From positions 62,001 to 126,000 of the forward strand of contig NZ_VRYE01000011.1 of the NCBI RefSeq assembly GCF_008041835.1: a stretch of DNA of 64,000 bases. The letters are read 5' to 3'. The notes under the pieces were generated by a model that did no database searches, was not told where the DNA came from, and worked only from the letters and a program-made list of their open reading frames with translations. Source of the DNA: Ectopseudomonas mendocina. Its GTDB lineage: Bacteria > Pseudomonadota > Gammaproteobacteria > Pseudomonadales > Pseudomonadaceae. The position numbers and the translations under genes were made by a program. Every line of letters starts with the position of its first letter. Position 1 is the stretch's first letter. Below, piece by piece: positions 19,488 to 27,357 of the stretch.

Positions 19488-20168
19488 TCATACCCCCAGG
19501 ATCGCGCCGAGCAGCCGATCCTTGAGCGCACACAACGCCCAAGCACTGGTGCTGCAGGCACCTGTGGCTAATGCTGAACGCAACGCCGGAATGTCGGCGT
19601 CGCGCAGGTAACGCTCGGCGTCGCCCATACGCTCCTCGCCACCAAAACCACCACCGCGCATTTCTGCCAGTGCCTGTTCCTTGCTCCAGTTTTGGTAGAT
19701 CACCCGGTACAGGGTAGCGATCAGCCCGGTACGGTTCTGCCCATGCTTGCAATGAATCAGTACCGTGCCGCGACTCTGCGCCTGGCGGATGCTGCGCAAC
19801 ACCTCGATGACATCGGTGTCATCGATACGATCAGTACGCAACGGCAGGTGTACCTGATGAACACGCGGATCACCCAACCATTGCTCGTCGCCGCGCTGAT
19901 AGAAGTTGATCACCGTGGCGATGCCGAGCGACTGCAACTGCGGCCAGTCCCGCGCGGCTGGCAATGCGCTGCGGTACAGATCAGGCGCCATGCGATACAG
20001 GTTGATGCGGGTGTCCAGTGGCTGTGCCCAGCTGGCTGGGCGCACGCCTTGCAGGGGCGCCGCTGATGTCGTCGCGCCCCACGCCATGCTCAGGGGTAGT
20101 GCCAACAGCGCACTGACGAAAACCACGGTGGCCAACGCCAGGCGCAAGCCCTGTTGGAGTCTGTTCAT
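19488..20168 (-). CDS. Exported dual-specificity/tyrosine phosphatase-like protein
   Basis: A 226-residue protein with a signal peptide (about 1-31) and a cysteine-phosphatase domain. The P-loop HCX5R is intact: HCKHGQNRTG with Cys140 and Arg146. A candidate general-acid Asp lies upstream in LRTDRIDDTD. A periplasmic enzyme of this type may act on phospholipid or sugar phosphates as well as on phosphotyrosine. The ATG at 20168 overlaps the PAP2 stop by 4 bp. The context, between PAP2 and a lipoprotein behind an LTA-synthase-like gene, points to envelope phosphate chemistry. Confidence 0.85.
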   Translation of the reverse strand: MNRLQQGLRLALATVVFVSALLALPLSMAWGATTSAAPLQGVRPASWAQPLDTRINLYRMAPDLYRSALPAARDWPQLQSLGIATVINFYQRGDEQWLGDPRVHQVHLPLRTDRIDDTDVIEVLRSIRQAQSRGTVLIHCKHGQNRTGLIATLYRVIYQNWSKEQALAEMRGGGFGGEERMGDAERYLRDADIPALRSALATGACSTSAWALCALKDRLLGAILGV

Positions 20169-20890
20169 CGGCAGGTTTCTCCCCAGACCACCTGATTCCC
20201 TGAGTTTTGTGCGACAGGCGCTCGGTAAAGCAGCCAGCGATAGGTCAGCACGCAGATCACCCAGTCGATCAGCAGCGTCCACAGGTTGTGCGAGAAAAAG
20301 TGCGCGCCCTGCAACATCCGCCCCAGGGAAAACAGCGAACCGAGCCCCAACGCCACCACCAGCGCGATTCGCGCAACACGTGGGCGGCGGTCGCGCAAGA
20401 CGAAGAACAGCGCCAGCAGCGAGAATCCTGCCGAGGCATGCCCGCCCGGCCAGCATCGGCCAGGGTTGGCGGTGGGTGTACGTTCGCTTAGCAGCGGGGT
20501 GAACTGCTCCTGGCCACCAAACTCGCTCAGGCTCCAGGGGCAATGCATACCGGTCAGCGTCTTCAGCGGCGTGACCACCGAAGTCGACAGACCCAGCGCC
20601 AGCACCAGATAGCCCAGCTGCCGCCGCCAAAAGCGTAACCGCGTGGGCAGCAGGCTGAGCGCAAAGCCTGCGATAGCCAGCACACCGAGCAGGATCAGCG
20701 CCTGCTTGGCGCGGTCATGCAGGATGTCCTCGAGCCAGAAGCTGCTACGCCCGATGAAACCTTGTCCGGGTTCGTAGAACAGCCGCGCCAGGGCGAAATC
20801 CACCGGGCTGGGGTCGAACGCCAGCAGCAGCGCCATGAGCAGTAGCGGTATGCCGAGCGCCAGACGAAAGTCGAAATAACGGGATGACAT
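20165..20890 (-). CDS. PAP2 superfamily membrane phosphatase
   Basis: A 241-residue integral membrane protein with about six hydrophobic segments. The PAP2 signature is present in variant form: PGGHASAGF in place of PSGH, and GRMLQGAHFFSHN matching the SRX5HX3D block with Gly and Asn at the edge positions. The first block is K...CPWSL. Members remove phosphate from undecaprenyl-PP, phosphatidate or lipid A. The ATG at 20890 has AGGAG 5 nt upstream; the GTG two codons earlier is less likely. It is 9 bp after the LTA-synthase-like gene. Confidence 0.87.
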   Translation of the reverse strand: MSSRYFDFRLALGIPLLLMALLLAFDPSPVDFALARLFYEPGQGFIGRSSFWLEDILHDRAKQALILLGVLAIAGFALSLLPTRLRFWRRQLGYLVLALGLSTSVVTPLKTLTGMHCPWSLSEFGGQEQFTPLLSERTPTANPGRCWPGGHASAGFSLLALFFVLRDRRPRVARIALVVALGLGSLFSLGRMLQGAHFFSHNLWTLLIDWVICVLTYRWLLYRAPVAQNSGNQVVWGETCR

Positions 20891-20899
20891 TTCCACTCC

Positions 20900-22858
20900 T
20901 TAGCGCTCACTGAGTTGCTGGCTGGATTGGCTATCTGGATGCCAGGCCATCAGATGTTTACTGAAGGCATGGCTGGCGCCCTGGTAGTAAGCGATGTCGC
21001 GACGCAGCAGCGGATCGTCGCCATCGCTGCGCGACTCATGGCTCAGCCCCAGGGCATCGTCATGGCGGCGCATGCCCCGGCGCGGGCTGAGAATCGCCAA
21101 ATCCTTGCCGTCGAACAGCCCCAGGTGCTGGTAGTTGCCCAGCAGCGCACGGCCTGCTGGATGATCCGCGCGCAGCAGGTTGCGGCCGAAGAAGGTGGAG
21201 ACGTAATCCAGGTTGAGCAGGCCGAGCAGCGTCGGCGCCACGTCTATCTGGCTGGCCACGTCGCGGTACTCGCCCGGCTCGATGTAGCTGGGGGCATAGA
21301 TGAATAAGGGGATGTGGTAGTTGGCCACCGGCAGGTCCTCACGCCCGGCACTGCCGGCGGTATGGTCGGCGACGAAGACGAATAGCGTCTGATCGAACCA
21401 GGGCTTGCTGCGCGCCTCGGCGAGGAACTGGCCGATGGCGTAATCGGTGTATTTCACTGCTCCCTCACGCCCCTCGCCGGAGGCGATGTCGATACGCCCG
21501 TCCGGGTAGGTGTAAGGCCGGTGATTGGAGGTTGTCATCAGTTGCAGGAAGAACGGCTTGCCGGCCGCATGGTCGCTATCGGCCACCTTCAGCGCCTGAT
21601 GGTAGAGATCCTCGTCGGCCATGCCCCAGGCATTCTGGAAGCTCATCTCGGACTCATCGACGCTGCTCTGATCGACGATGCGATAACCATTGCCGCCGAA
21701 GAAGGCGTTCATGTTGTCGAAGTATCCGCGCCCGCCATAGACGAAGACGCTGTCGTAGCCCTGCGCGCCCAACTGCTGGCCCAGGCTGGCATAGCCGGAC
21801 TCGCGGCCGATGCGCTTGACGATGGAGCGCCCCGGGGTCGGCGGTACCGACAGGGTCAGCGCCTCCAGACCGCGGTCGGTGCGCGTACCCGTGGCATAGA
21901 AATTGGTGAACACCAGGCTGTGCTTGCGCAGCTCGTCCAGGTTCGGGGTCAACCCACGGGTATCGCCAAAACTGCCCAGATACTTGGCACTCAAGCTCTC
22001 GATGGTGACCAGCACCACGTTGAGCTTGCGCGCCTGGCCGGGGTTGTCGATCACCCGGCGAATGTCCTGCGGGTCACTGCCGATGAAACGGACATTGGGC
22101 TCGGCCACCTCGGCGCGCAGCTGCGCAGCTACCAGCGTATCAGGCAAGGTGGCATAGAACTGCTGGTAGTCCAGTTCGTTGTTACGGAATGCGGCGAAGA
22201 ACTGATACGGACCGTTGCTGGCCAATTCCCGCTGGTAAGTGTTGCCACCCAGACCACGCGGCGCGTCCTGCCCGACCAGACCACTGCACAGGCCTGCCAG
22301 CAACGCCAACATGACCAGCGTACTGACAGCCTGCAGCGCAGGCAGGCGCGGTGCTTCCAGTGCGGCCCGCAGCGGTCGTCGCAGCACCAGCGTCAGGCCT
22401 ATGGCCAGGGCAGCTAGCAGGGCCAGCAAGGGATAAATCGGATAGGACTCGAGAATGTTGTCGACGACCTCTTTGGAGTACACGAGGTAGTCCACGGCAA
22501 TGAAATTGAAGCGCACGCCGAACTCGTCCCAGAACAGCCATTCGGCCACCGCGGTGAATAACATCGCGAACAGGCTGACGGCCGCCAGGGCGATCAACAG
22601 ACGCTGGTGCCAACGGCGCTGCCACAACCAGGCAGGACACAGCAGCAGGTAAAGCGCCAGCGGCGCGGCGGCGTAGACCAGGAAGCTCAGGTCATAGATC
22701 AGACCGACGCCATACAGGCCAAGCAGGTTCGGCAGGGTGACACCGGCATCGCCCAGATGCGCGATCAGCAGCACGCTACGAGTGAGGAAGAAAACCGCCA
22801 GCCAAGCCAGCAGAATGATCGACAGATAACGAAGTTGCGCGTAATGGAGACGTGGCAT
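20900..22858 (-). CDS. LTA synthase family (sulfatase-fold) membrane transferase
   Basis: A 652-residue protein with about five N-terminal membrane helices (to about residue 205) and a large periplasmic sulfatase-fold domain. Metal and active-site cues are VTIESLSAKY, the likely nucleophile Thr327 in GTRTDRG, and VFVADHTAG. Relatives move phosphoglycerol (LtaS, OpgB) or phosphoethanolamine groups from phospholipids to envelope polymers, releasing diacylglycerol. The polymer acceptor here is unknown. The ATG at 22858 was chosen over a longer frame because it directly precedes the first helix and has AAGGAT upstream. It is the first gene of a four-gene operon divergent from colR. Confidence 0.9.
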   Translation of the reverse strand: MPRLHYAQLRYLSIILLAWLAVFFLTRSVLLIAHLGDAGVTLPNLLGLYGVGLIYDLSFLVYAAAPLALYLLLCPAWLWQRRWHQRLLIALAAVSLFAMLFTAVAEWLFWDEFGVRFNFIAVDYLVYSKEVVDNILESYPIYPLLALLAALAIGLTLVLRRPLRAALEAPRLPALQAVSTLVMLALLAGLCSGLVGQDAPRGLGGNTYQRELASNGPYQFFAAFRNNELDYQQFYATLPDTLVAAQLRAEVAEPNVRFIGSDPQDIRRVIDNPGQARKLNVVLVTIESLSAKYLGSFGDTRGLTPNLDELRKHSLVFTNFYATGTRTDRGLEALTLSVPPTPGRSIVKRIGRESGYASLGQQLGAQGYDSVFVYGGRGYFDNMNAFFGGNGYRIVDQSSVDESEMSFQNAWGMADEDLYHQALKVADSDHAAGKPFFLQLMTTSNHRPYTYPDGRIDIASGEGREGAVKYTDYAIGQFLAEARSKPWFDQTLFVFVADHTAGSAGREDLPVANYHIPLFIYAPSYIEPGEYRDVASQIDVAPTLLGLLNLDYVSTFFGRNLLRADHPAGRALLGNYQHLGLFDGKDLAILSPRRGMRRHDDALGLSHESRSDGDDPLLRRDIAYYQGASHAFSKHLMAWHPDSQSSQQLSER

Positions 22859-22915
22859 CGTATGATCCTTGCAGGATGAACGTGCCGCAGTCTGCGAGGC
22901 GAGCCGTGAGCCTCT

Positions 22916-22943
22916 CGTCAAAGCCGTGTGAAAAAATCGTCAA
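22916..22943 (-). promoter_or_regulatory. Three-half-site ColR-type operator facing the LTA-synthase-like operon
   Basis: On the minus strand three direct repeats TTGACG, TTCACA and TTGACG start exactly 11 bp apart. The first two with their spacer match all positions of the published P. putida ColR consensus as I remember it (YYNASNNYTTTTTSAC). The last TTGACG lies 57 nt before the ATG at 22858 and could double as a -35. The same layout recurs at 24900-24927. Confidence 0.75.
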
Positions 22944-22961
22944 ACCCAGGAATTACTCGCG

Positions 22962-23645
22962 ATGCGCATTCTGGTCATCGAAGACAACCGAGACATCCTC
23001 GCCAACGTGCTCGACTACCTGCAGCTCAAGGGCTTTTCCGTCGACTGCGCGCAGGACGGTCTCAGCGGTCTGCACCTGGCCAGCAGCGGCCACTACGACC
23101 TGATCGTGCTGGACATCATGCTGCCGGGCATCGACGGTTATCAGGTGTGCAAGCGCCTGCGCGAGGATGGTCGCAGCGAAGTCCCCATCCTCATGCTGAC
23201 CGCGCGCGATGCGCTGGATGATCGCCTGAAGGGGCTCAATGCCGGCGCCGATGACTATCTGATCAAGCCTTTCGCCCTGTCCGAGCTGGTGGCGCGCATC
23301 GAAGCGATCCTGCGCCGTAGCCGCGGCAGCCGCAAACGCCAGCTGCAGGTCGCCGATCTCAGCTACGACCTCGATACCCTGCAGGTCAGTCGCGCCGGCC
23401 AACTGCTCAAGCTCAACCCGTTGGGCCTCAAGCTGCTGGCCATCCTCATGCAACGCAGCCCAGCGGTGGTACGCCGTGAAGCGCTGGAAGAAACCCTGTG
23501 GGGCGACGATTGCCCGGACAGTGACAGCCTGCGCAGCCATGTCCATCAACTACGCCAGGTACTCGACAAACCCTTTCCCACACCACTGCTGCACACCATC
23601 CACGGCGTCGGCTATCGCCTGGCGGAGAACCCCGATGCTGTCTAA
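22962..23645 (+). CDS. colR: ColR-like response regulator (OmpR family)
   Basis: A 227-residue regulator with a receiver domain (phospho-acceptor Asp51 in IVLDIMLPG, Lys in YLIKPF) and a winged-helix OmpR-type DNA-binding domain (ending HTIHGVGYRLAEN). Sequences such as CAQDGLSGLHLA and LWGDDCPDSDSLRSHVHQLRQV are those I recall from ColR, which controls outer-membrane integrity and responds to metals through ColS. The neighbouring operators support this name. The start has AGGAAT upstream. The operator ends 18 bp before the ATG, so autoregulation is possible. Confidence 0.87.
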   Translation: MRILVIEDNRDILANVLDYLQLKGFSVDCAQDGLSGLHLASSGHYDLIVLDIMLPGIDGYQVCKRLREDGRSEVPILMLTARDALDDRLKGLNAGADDYLIKPFALSELVARIEAILRRSRGSRKRQLQVADLSYDLDTLQVSRAGQLLKLNPLGLKLLAILMQRSPAVVRREALEETLWGDDCPDSDSLRSHVHQLRQVLDKPFPTPLLHTIHGVGYRLAENPDAV

Positions 23646-24903
23646 GCAGCCCTTCCAGCGCCGGATTCTGATCGCCTTCGTGCTGATGACGGTGATGGTC
23701 AGCGGCCTGTTCTCGTTGAGCATCGTCGGTGTGGTGCATTTCATCGAGGAGCATCTGGTTTCCCAGGAGATGAGTCGCGAGCTGGGTGAAACACTGAACG
23801 AGGACATCCGCCAGGGGCACCCACCGCGCCTGGACTCCAGCACCCGCTTCTTCTCGTCGAATAATCCCGACTATGCCATCCCGCCCGAATATGACGGCCT
23901 GCGGGAAGGGTTCAACGAGGTCGTCAGCGGCAACGAGGCGTTTTACGTCTACGTACAGAAGATCAACGGCGAGACCTACATGCTGGTGCAGGAGCAACAG
24001 GAATTCGAAGCCCGCGAGAATGCGCTGTTCAATGTGGTGCTGGCGGGCTTTCTGCTGACGGTGATCGCCGCCTGGGGCCTGGGCTTGATGATGGCGCGCA
24101 AGGTCATGGCGCCGATCAGCCGGCTGGCGCAGCAGGTGCGTCATCGCGACCAGCTGCATCCGCTGGCGCCACCATTGGCACCGGATTACCCCGACGACGA
24201 AATCGGCCAGTTGGCCGCTGCCTTCGACAGCACGCTGGGCCAGGTGCGTCAGTCCCTGGAGCGCGAGCGTCTGTTCACCAGCGATGTCAGCCACGAACTG
24301 CGTACACCGCTGATGGTCATCGCCACTTCCTGCGAGCTGCTTGCCGAGGCGCCCCTGGGCTCGCGCGAGAAGGAACAGGTGGCGCGCATCGCCCGCGCCA
24401 GTGAGGAAATGCGCGAACTGGTGCAGACATTCCTGCAGCTGGCGCGCGACAAGAGCAACGAAGCCGCGTTCGTCGGCGACCGTACCTTGGCTGCCGTCGC
24501 CGATGAGCAAGCCAGTCGCTGGGGCGCGCTGATGAAAGAGAAAGGCCTGGACTTCCAGTTGATCGAGGAAGGCCAGGACGACGGCCGCTACAACGCCACG
24601 TTCCTCGGTACGGTGATGGCCAACCTGCTACGCAATGCCCTGCACTACACCGAGAGCGGCAGTGTGCGCCTGATCCTCGAAGCGGGCGCGTTTCGTATCG
24701 AGGACAGCGGCGCCGGCATTCCTGCCGAGCAGCACGAGCAGATCTTCCAGCACTTCGTGCGCGGCTCGCAGGCACGTGGCGAGGGGCTCGGGCTGGGGCT
24801 ATCGCTGGTCAAACGCATTTGCGCCAAACAGGGCTGGAGCGTCAGTTTGCAGAGCAAGCCAGGTCATACCCGCTTCCGGGTCACCCTGAACAATGGCGCT
24901 TGA
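23635..24903 (+). CDS. colS: ColS-like sensor histidine kinase
   Basis: A 422-residue membrane kinase. Two helices (about 10-34 and 132-152) bracket a periplasmic loop of about 95 residues rich in Glu, including H35xxEE. His35 and Glu38 match positions I recall as important for metal sensing in P. putida ColS; the ExxE motif itself is not clearly conserved. A HAMP-like linker follows, then the H-box with His220 in SDVSHELRTP, the N-box NLLRNALHY, and GAGIP/GLGLGLSLV. It overlaps colR by 11 bp. The C-terminal stop lies inside the next operator. Confidence 0.84.
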   Translation: MLSKQPFQRRILIAFVLMTVMVSGLFSLSIVGVVHFIEEHLVSQEMSRELGETLNEDIRQGHPPRLDSSTRFFSSNNPDYAIPPEYDGLREGFNEVVSGNEAFYVYVQKINGETYMLVQEQQEFEARENALFNVVLAGFLLTVIAAWGLGLMMARKVMAPISRLAQQVRHRDQLHPLAPPLAPDYPDDEIGQLAAAFDSTLGQVRQSLERERLFTSDVSHELRTPLMVIATSCELLAEAPLGSREKEQVARIARASEEMRELVQTFLQLARDKSNEAAFVGDRTLAAVADEQASRWGALMKEKGLDFQLIEEGQDDGRYNATFLGTVMANLLRNALHYTESGSVRLILEAGAFRIEDSGAGIPAEQHEQIFQHFVRGSQARGEGLGLGLSLVKRICAKQGWSVSLQSKPGHTRFRVTLNNGA

Positions 24904-24927
24904 CGAAATTTTCACGTCCCTTTGACG
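24900..24927 (+). promoter_or_regulatory. Three-half-site ColR-type operator before the methyltransferase operon
   Basis: TTGACG (24900), TTCACG (24911) and TTGACG (24922) are spaced by exactly 11 bp. The first repeat overlaps the colS stop codon. The final TTGACG is 57 nt before the ATG at 24985, the same distance as for the operator at 22916-22943. No good -10 hexamer follows at 17 bp, which fits a promoter needing an activator. Confidence 0.75.
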
Positions 24928-24984
24928 GGACCTTGATGCGCGGCTCTCTAAGGTGGCGAACGTAGCCATCAAGGGACGTTCATC

Positions 24985-25674
24985 ATGCCCAAGCCAAGCC
25001 CCATCGAACTGGATTTTTCCCGCAAGTACGATTTCGAGCACGCCCAGCAATACCTGCACAAGCATCAGGACGGCCTGTTTCGGCGCCTGTCCCACTGGCG
25101 CGACGTGCAGGTGGCGCGCCGTGCGCTGCAGATGGCCGATCAGCCGAACCTGGTGCTCGACCTGCCCTGCGGCGCCGGCCGTTTCTGGCCGATGCTCTGT
25201 GAGCAGCCAAACCGGGTGATCCTCGCCGCTGACAATTCCGCCGATATGCTCGCCACCGCGCGTGCCGCACAGCCCCCCGAGGTGGTGGCGCGAGTCAACA
25301 GCTTCCGCACCTCGGCCTTCGCGATCGACCTGGGTGACAACGCGGTGGACTGCATCTTCTGCATCCGCTTGCTGCATCACATCGAGTCGGCCGAGCACCG
25401 CCTGGCCATCCTTCGCGAGTTCCACCGCGTCAGCCGCGACACGGTGATCGTCTCGCTGTGGGTCGATGGCAACTACAAGGCCTGGAAACGCCGGCGCCTG
25501 GAGGCCCGGCGCGCCGCTCAGGGCCGTGCGGCGCAGAACCAGAACCGCTTCGTCGTCCTTCGCAAGACCGTTGAGGATGAGTTCCACCAGGCCGGCTTCG
25601 CCATACTCGGCCACCTGGACTTCCTGCCCGGCTATGCCATGTGGCGCACCTACGTACTGCGCAAGGAGGCCTGA
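24985..25674 (+). CDS. warA: WarA-like SAM-dependent methyltransferase
   Basis: A 229-residue class I methyltransferase. The SAM-binding glycine loop is LDLPCGAGRFWPML at about 52-65, followed by the acidic LAADNSADML and the post-II region RLLHHIES. P. aeruginosa has a ColR-controlled methyltransferase/kinase pair (warA/warB) linked to LPS modification; position after colRS, the ColR-type operator and the following kinase gene make this the likely counterpart. There is no membrane segment, so it acts in the cytoplasm. The gene symbol rests on context plus remembered family features. Confidence 0.75.
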   Translation: MPKPSPIELDFSRKYDFEHAQQYLHKHQDGLFRRLSHWRDVQVARRALQMADQPNLVLDLPCGAGRFWPMLCEQPNRVILAADNSADMLATARAAQPPEVVARVNSFRTSAFAIDLGDNAVDCIFCIRLLHHIESAEHRLAILREFHRVSRDTVIVSLWVDGNYKAWKRRRLEARRAAQGRAAQNQNRFVVLRKTVEDEFHQAGFAILGHLDFLPGYAMWRTYVLRKEA

Positions 25675-25675
25675 A

Positions 25676-26380
25676 ATGGGCGTTCTCAGCGAACAAGCAC
25701 TGGCCGCCCTGCCCTCTACCGAGTTCGATCGCTGGTGGCACAGCCCTGGTCAATGGGTCGAGCTGGCCAACCAGCGGCGCGGCGGCGAAAGCGGTGTACG
25801 CCTGCTGCAGCACTGGGACGGCAGCAGGCCGCTGCTCTACTGCAAACGCCAGAACGGGCACATCTACCGCTCGCTACGCCATCCTTTGGGCAGGCCTACC
25901 ATTCTCCGTGAGCTACAGGCCTATCGCGCCTTCGCCCGCCTCGGTATTCGCACACCGAACATCGTTTACTGCTCAGCGCGCAAACAGGCCGGGCAATGGC
26001 AGGCACTGCTGGTCACCGAGGCTTTACCGGGTTTCGTCAGCCTGGAGCAGTGGTACAGCGAGCCCCATGTGGCGCAGCTCAATGAGGTCATGCTGCGACG
26101 CCTGGCGGTAACACTCGCACGCCTGCACCTGGGCGGCTGGCAACACGGCTGCTGCTATGCCAAGCACCTGTTCGTCAAAGCCCGTAGCGATGGTGACGTG
26201 GATATCGCCCTGCTGGATCTGGAAAAAAGCCGGCGACGTTGGCGCGTCGCCAGCGCCTCGCGGCGCGACCTGGGCCAGCTGGACCGGCATCGTGGCGCCA
26301 TGCCCGACGCCGACATGAGTTACCTGCACCAGGCCTACCAGCAGGCCCTGAACGATCCCTGGGGTAGGCTGCAACCATGA
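25676..26380 (+). CDS. warB: InaA/WarB-like lipopolysaccharide sugar kinase
   Basis: A 234-residue protein of the Kdo/heptose LPS kinase (InaA/RfaP/WaaP) family with a protein-kinase-like fold. Visible are a Lys in LLYCKRQN, the GRPTILRELQAYRAF helix, the catalytic-loop-like HLGGWQHGCCYAKHLFV and the metal-binding LLDLEKSRRR. It would phosphorylate a core sugar at the cytoplasmic face. It starts 1 bp after the methyltransferase stop and overlaps dgkA by 4 bp, so the three genes are tightly co-translated. Confidence 0.82.
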   Translation: MGVLSEQALAALPSTEFDRWWHSPGQWVELANQRRGGESGVRLLQHWDGSRPLLYCKRQNGHIYRSLRHPLGRPTILRELQAYRAFARLGIRTPNIVYCSARKQAGQWQALLVTEALPGFVSLEQWYSEPHVAQLNEVMLRRLAVTLARLHLGGWQHGCCYAKHLFVKARSDGDVDIALLDLEKSRRRWRVASASRRDLGQLDRHRGAMPDADMSYLHQAYQQALNDPWGRLQP

Positions 26381-26763
26381 ACGACAGTTCCGATCTGGAC
26401 GCCCTGTCCTTCAAGGGGAGCCGCGGCCTGGCGCGCATCCTCAATGCCACCGGCTATTCGCTGGCCGGGCTGCGTGCGGCCTATCAGGGTGAAGCCGCGT
26501 TCCGTCAACTGGTCTGGCTGAATCTGCTCCTGCTGCCGCTGGCCTGCCTGATCGATGTCAGCCACGCCGAACGCGCGTTGCTAGTAATAGTCCCGCTGCT
26601 GGCACTGGTGGTGGAGCTGCTCAATTCCGCCATCGAGGCGGTGGTCGACCGCATCTCGCTGAATCTGCACCCGCTGTCCAAGCAGGCCAAGGACATGGGC
26701 AGCGCGGCGCAGATGGTCGCGCTGCTGATGATCGCCCTGACCTGGGCGATCATCTTGCTCTGA
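26377..26763 (+). CDS. dgkA: Diacylglycerol kinase
   Basis: DgkA phosphorylates diacylglycerol to phosphatidic acid, recycling lipid left when phospholipid head groups are moved to envelope polymers. The 128-residue protein has three membrane helices and the family signatures EAAFRQLVWLN, ELLNSAIEAVVDR and KDMGSAAQ. It ends the warA-warB-dgkA operon and its stop abuts that of the convergent DUF3859 gene. In this operon it could recycle diacylglycerol produced by the LTA-synthase-like enzyme under the same operator. Confidence 0.95.
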   Translation: MNDSSDLDALSFKGSRGLARILNATGYSLAGLRAAYQGEAAFRQLVWLNLLLLPLACLIDVSHAERALLVIVPLLALVVELLNSAIEAVVDRISLNLHPLSKQAKDMGSAAQMVALLMIALTWAIILL

Positions 26764-27228
26764 TCAGCGCACGGTGAAGCGCTGTTCGGCCAGCTTGCGG
26801 TCGCCCTGGTAGACGATGAAGTGCCATTCACCGGGCACCACCTCGTGGTGTTCGGTGAATTCGAAGGCCATCACGTCCTGCGGAGCACCGACTACCAGCT
26901 TCTGCTGCACCTCGAACTTGTCATGACGCTGACCATCCGGCGTGACAACGCCTGGCGTGAGGTACAACAACGTCAGGGGGGGTTCGCCCTCACGCTTGCC
27001 GGCCAGGCTGTAACGCATGCCGAACTTGGTGCCGAGCTTGGCGGGAATCTGCTCGGTACGCTCGATGTCCTGATTGCTGCGGGTCAGTACCCGCTCGCCG
27101 GGCTGAAAATCCTGATACTGACTGCTGAAGATGCCGTATTCCACCAGCCCTTCGACACGGACGTCAGCCTGGCTCAGACCTGCCCAGACGAATAGACCGG
27201 CCATCACGGCCACTCGGGTGTAATGCAT
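26764..27228 (-). CDS. DUF3859 domain-containing exported protein
   Basis: A 154-residue protein with a signal peptide (about 1-21, ending LSQA) and a beta-rich mature part that fits DUF3859 (VEGLVEYGIFSSQ, then PGEWHFIVYQGDRKLAEQ). It is likely periplasmic. The ATG has GGAGTG just upstream. It is a single gene converging on dgkA and divergent from the helicase gene across about 130 bp, and marks the left edge of the accessory island. Function unknown. Confidence 0.82.
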   Translation of the reverse strand: MHYTRVAVMAGLFVWAGLSQADVRVEGLVEYGIFSSQYQDFQPGERVLTRSNQDIERTEQIPAKLGTKFGMRYSLAGKREGEPPLTLLYLTPGVVTPDGQRHDKFEVQQKLVVGAPQDVMAFEFTEHHEVVPGEWHFIVYQGDRKLAEQRFTVR

Positions 27229-27357
27229 GGTGCACTCCTCGTTGAGATGAGCGCGAGCCTATGACGTGTGAATGACAGGTTGATGACATATTGCCCTTAC
27301 CGCCCTTGCTTGTAAGACTGCACCGCACGGTTTAAAGGACATTACCGAGGGAACCTG

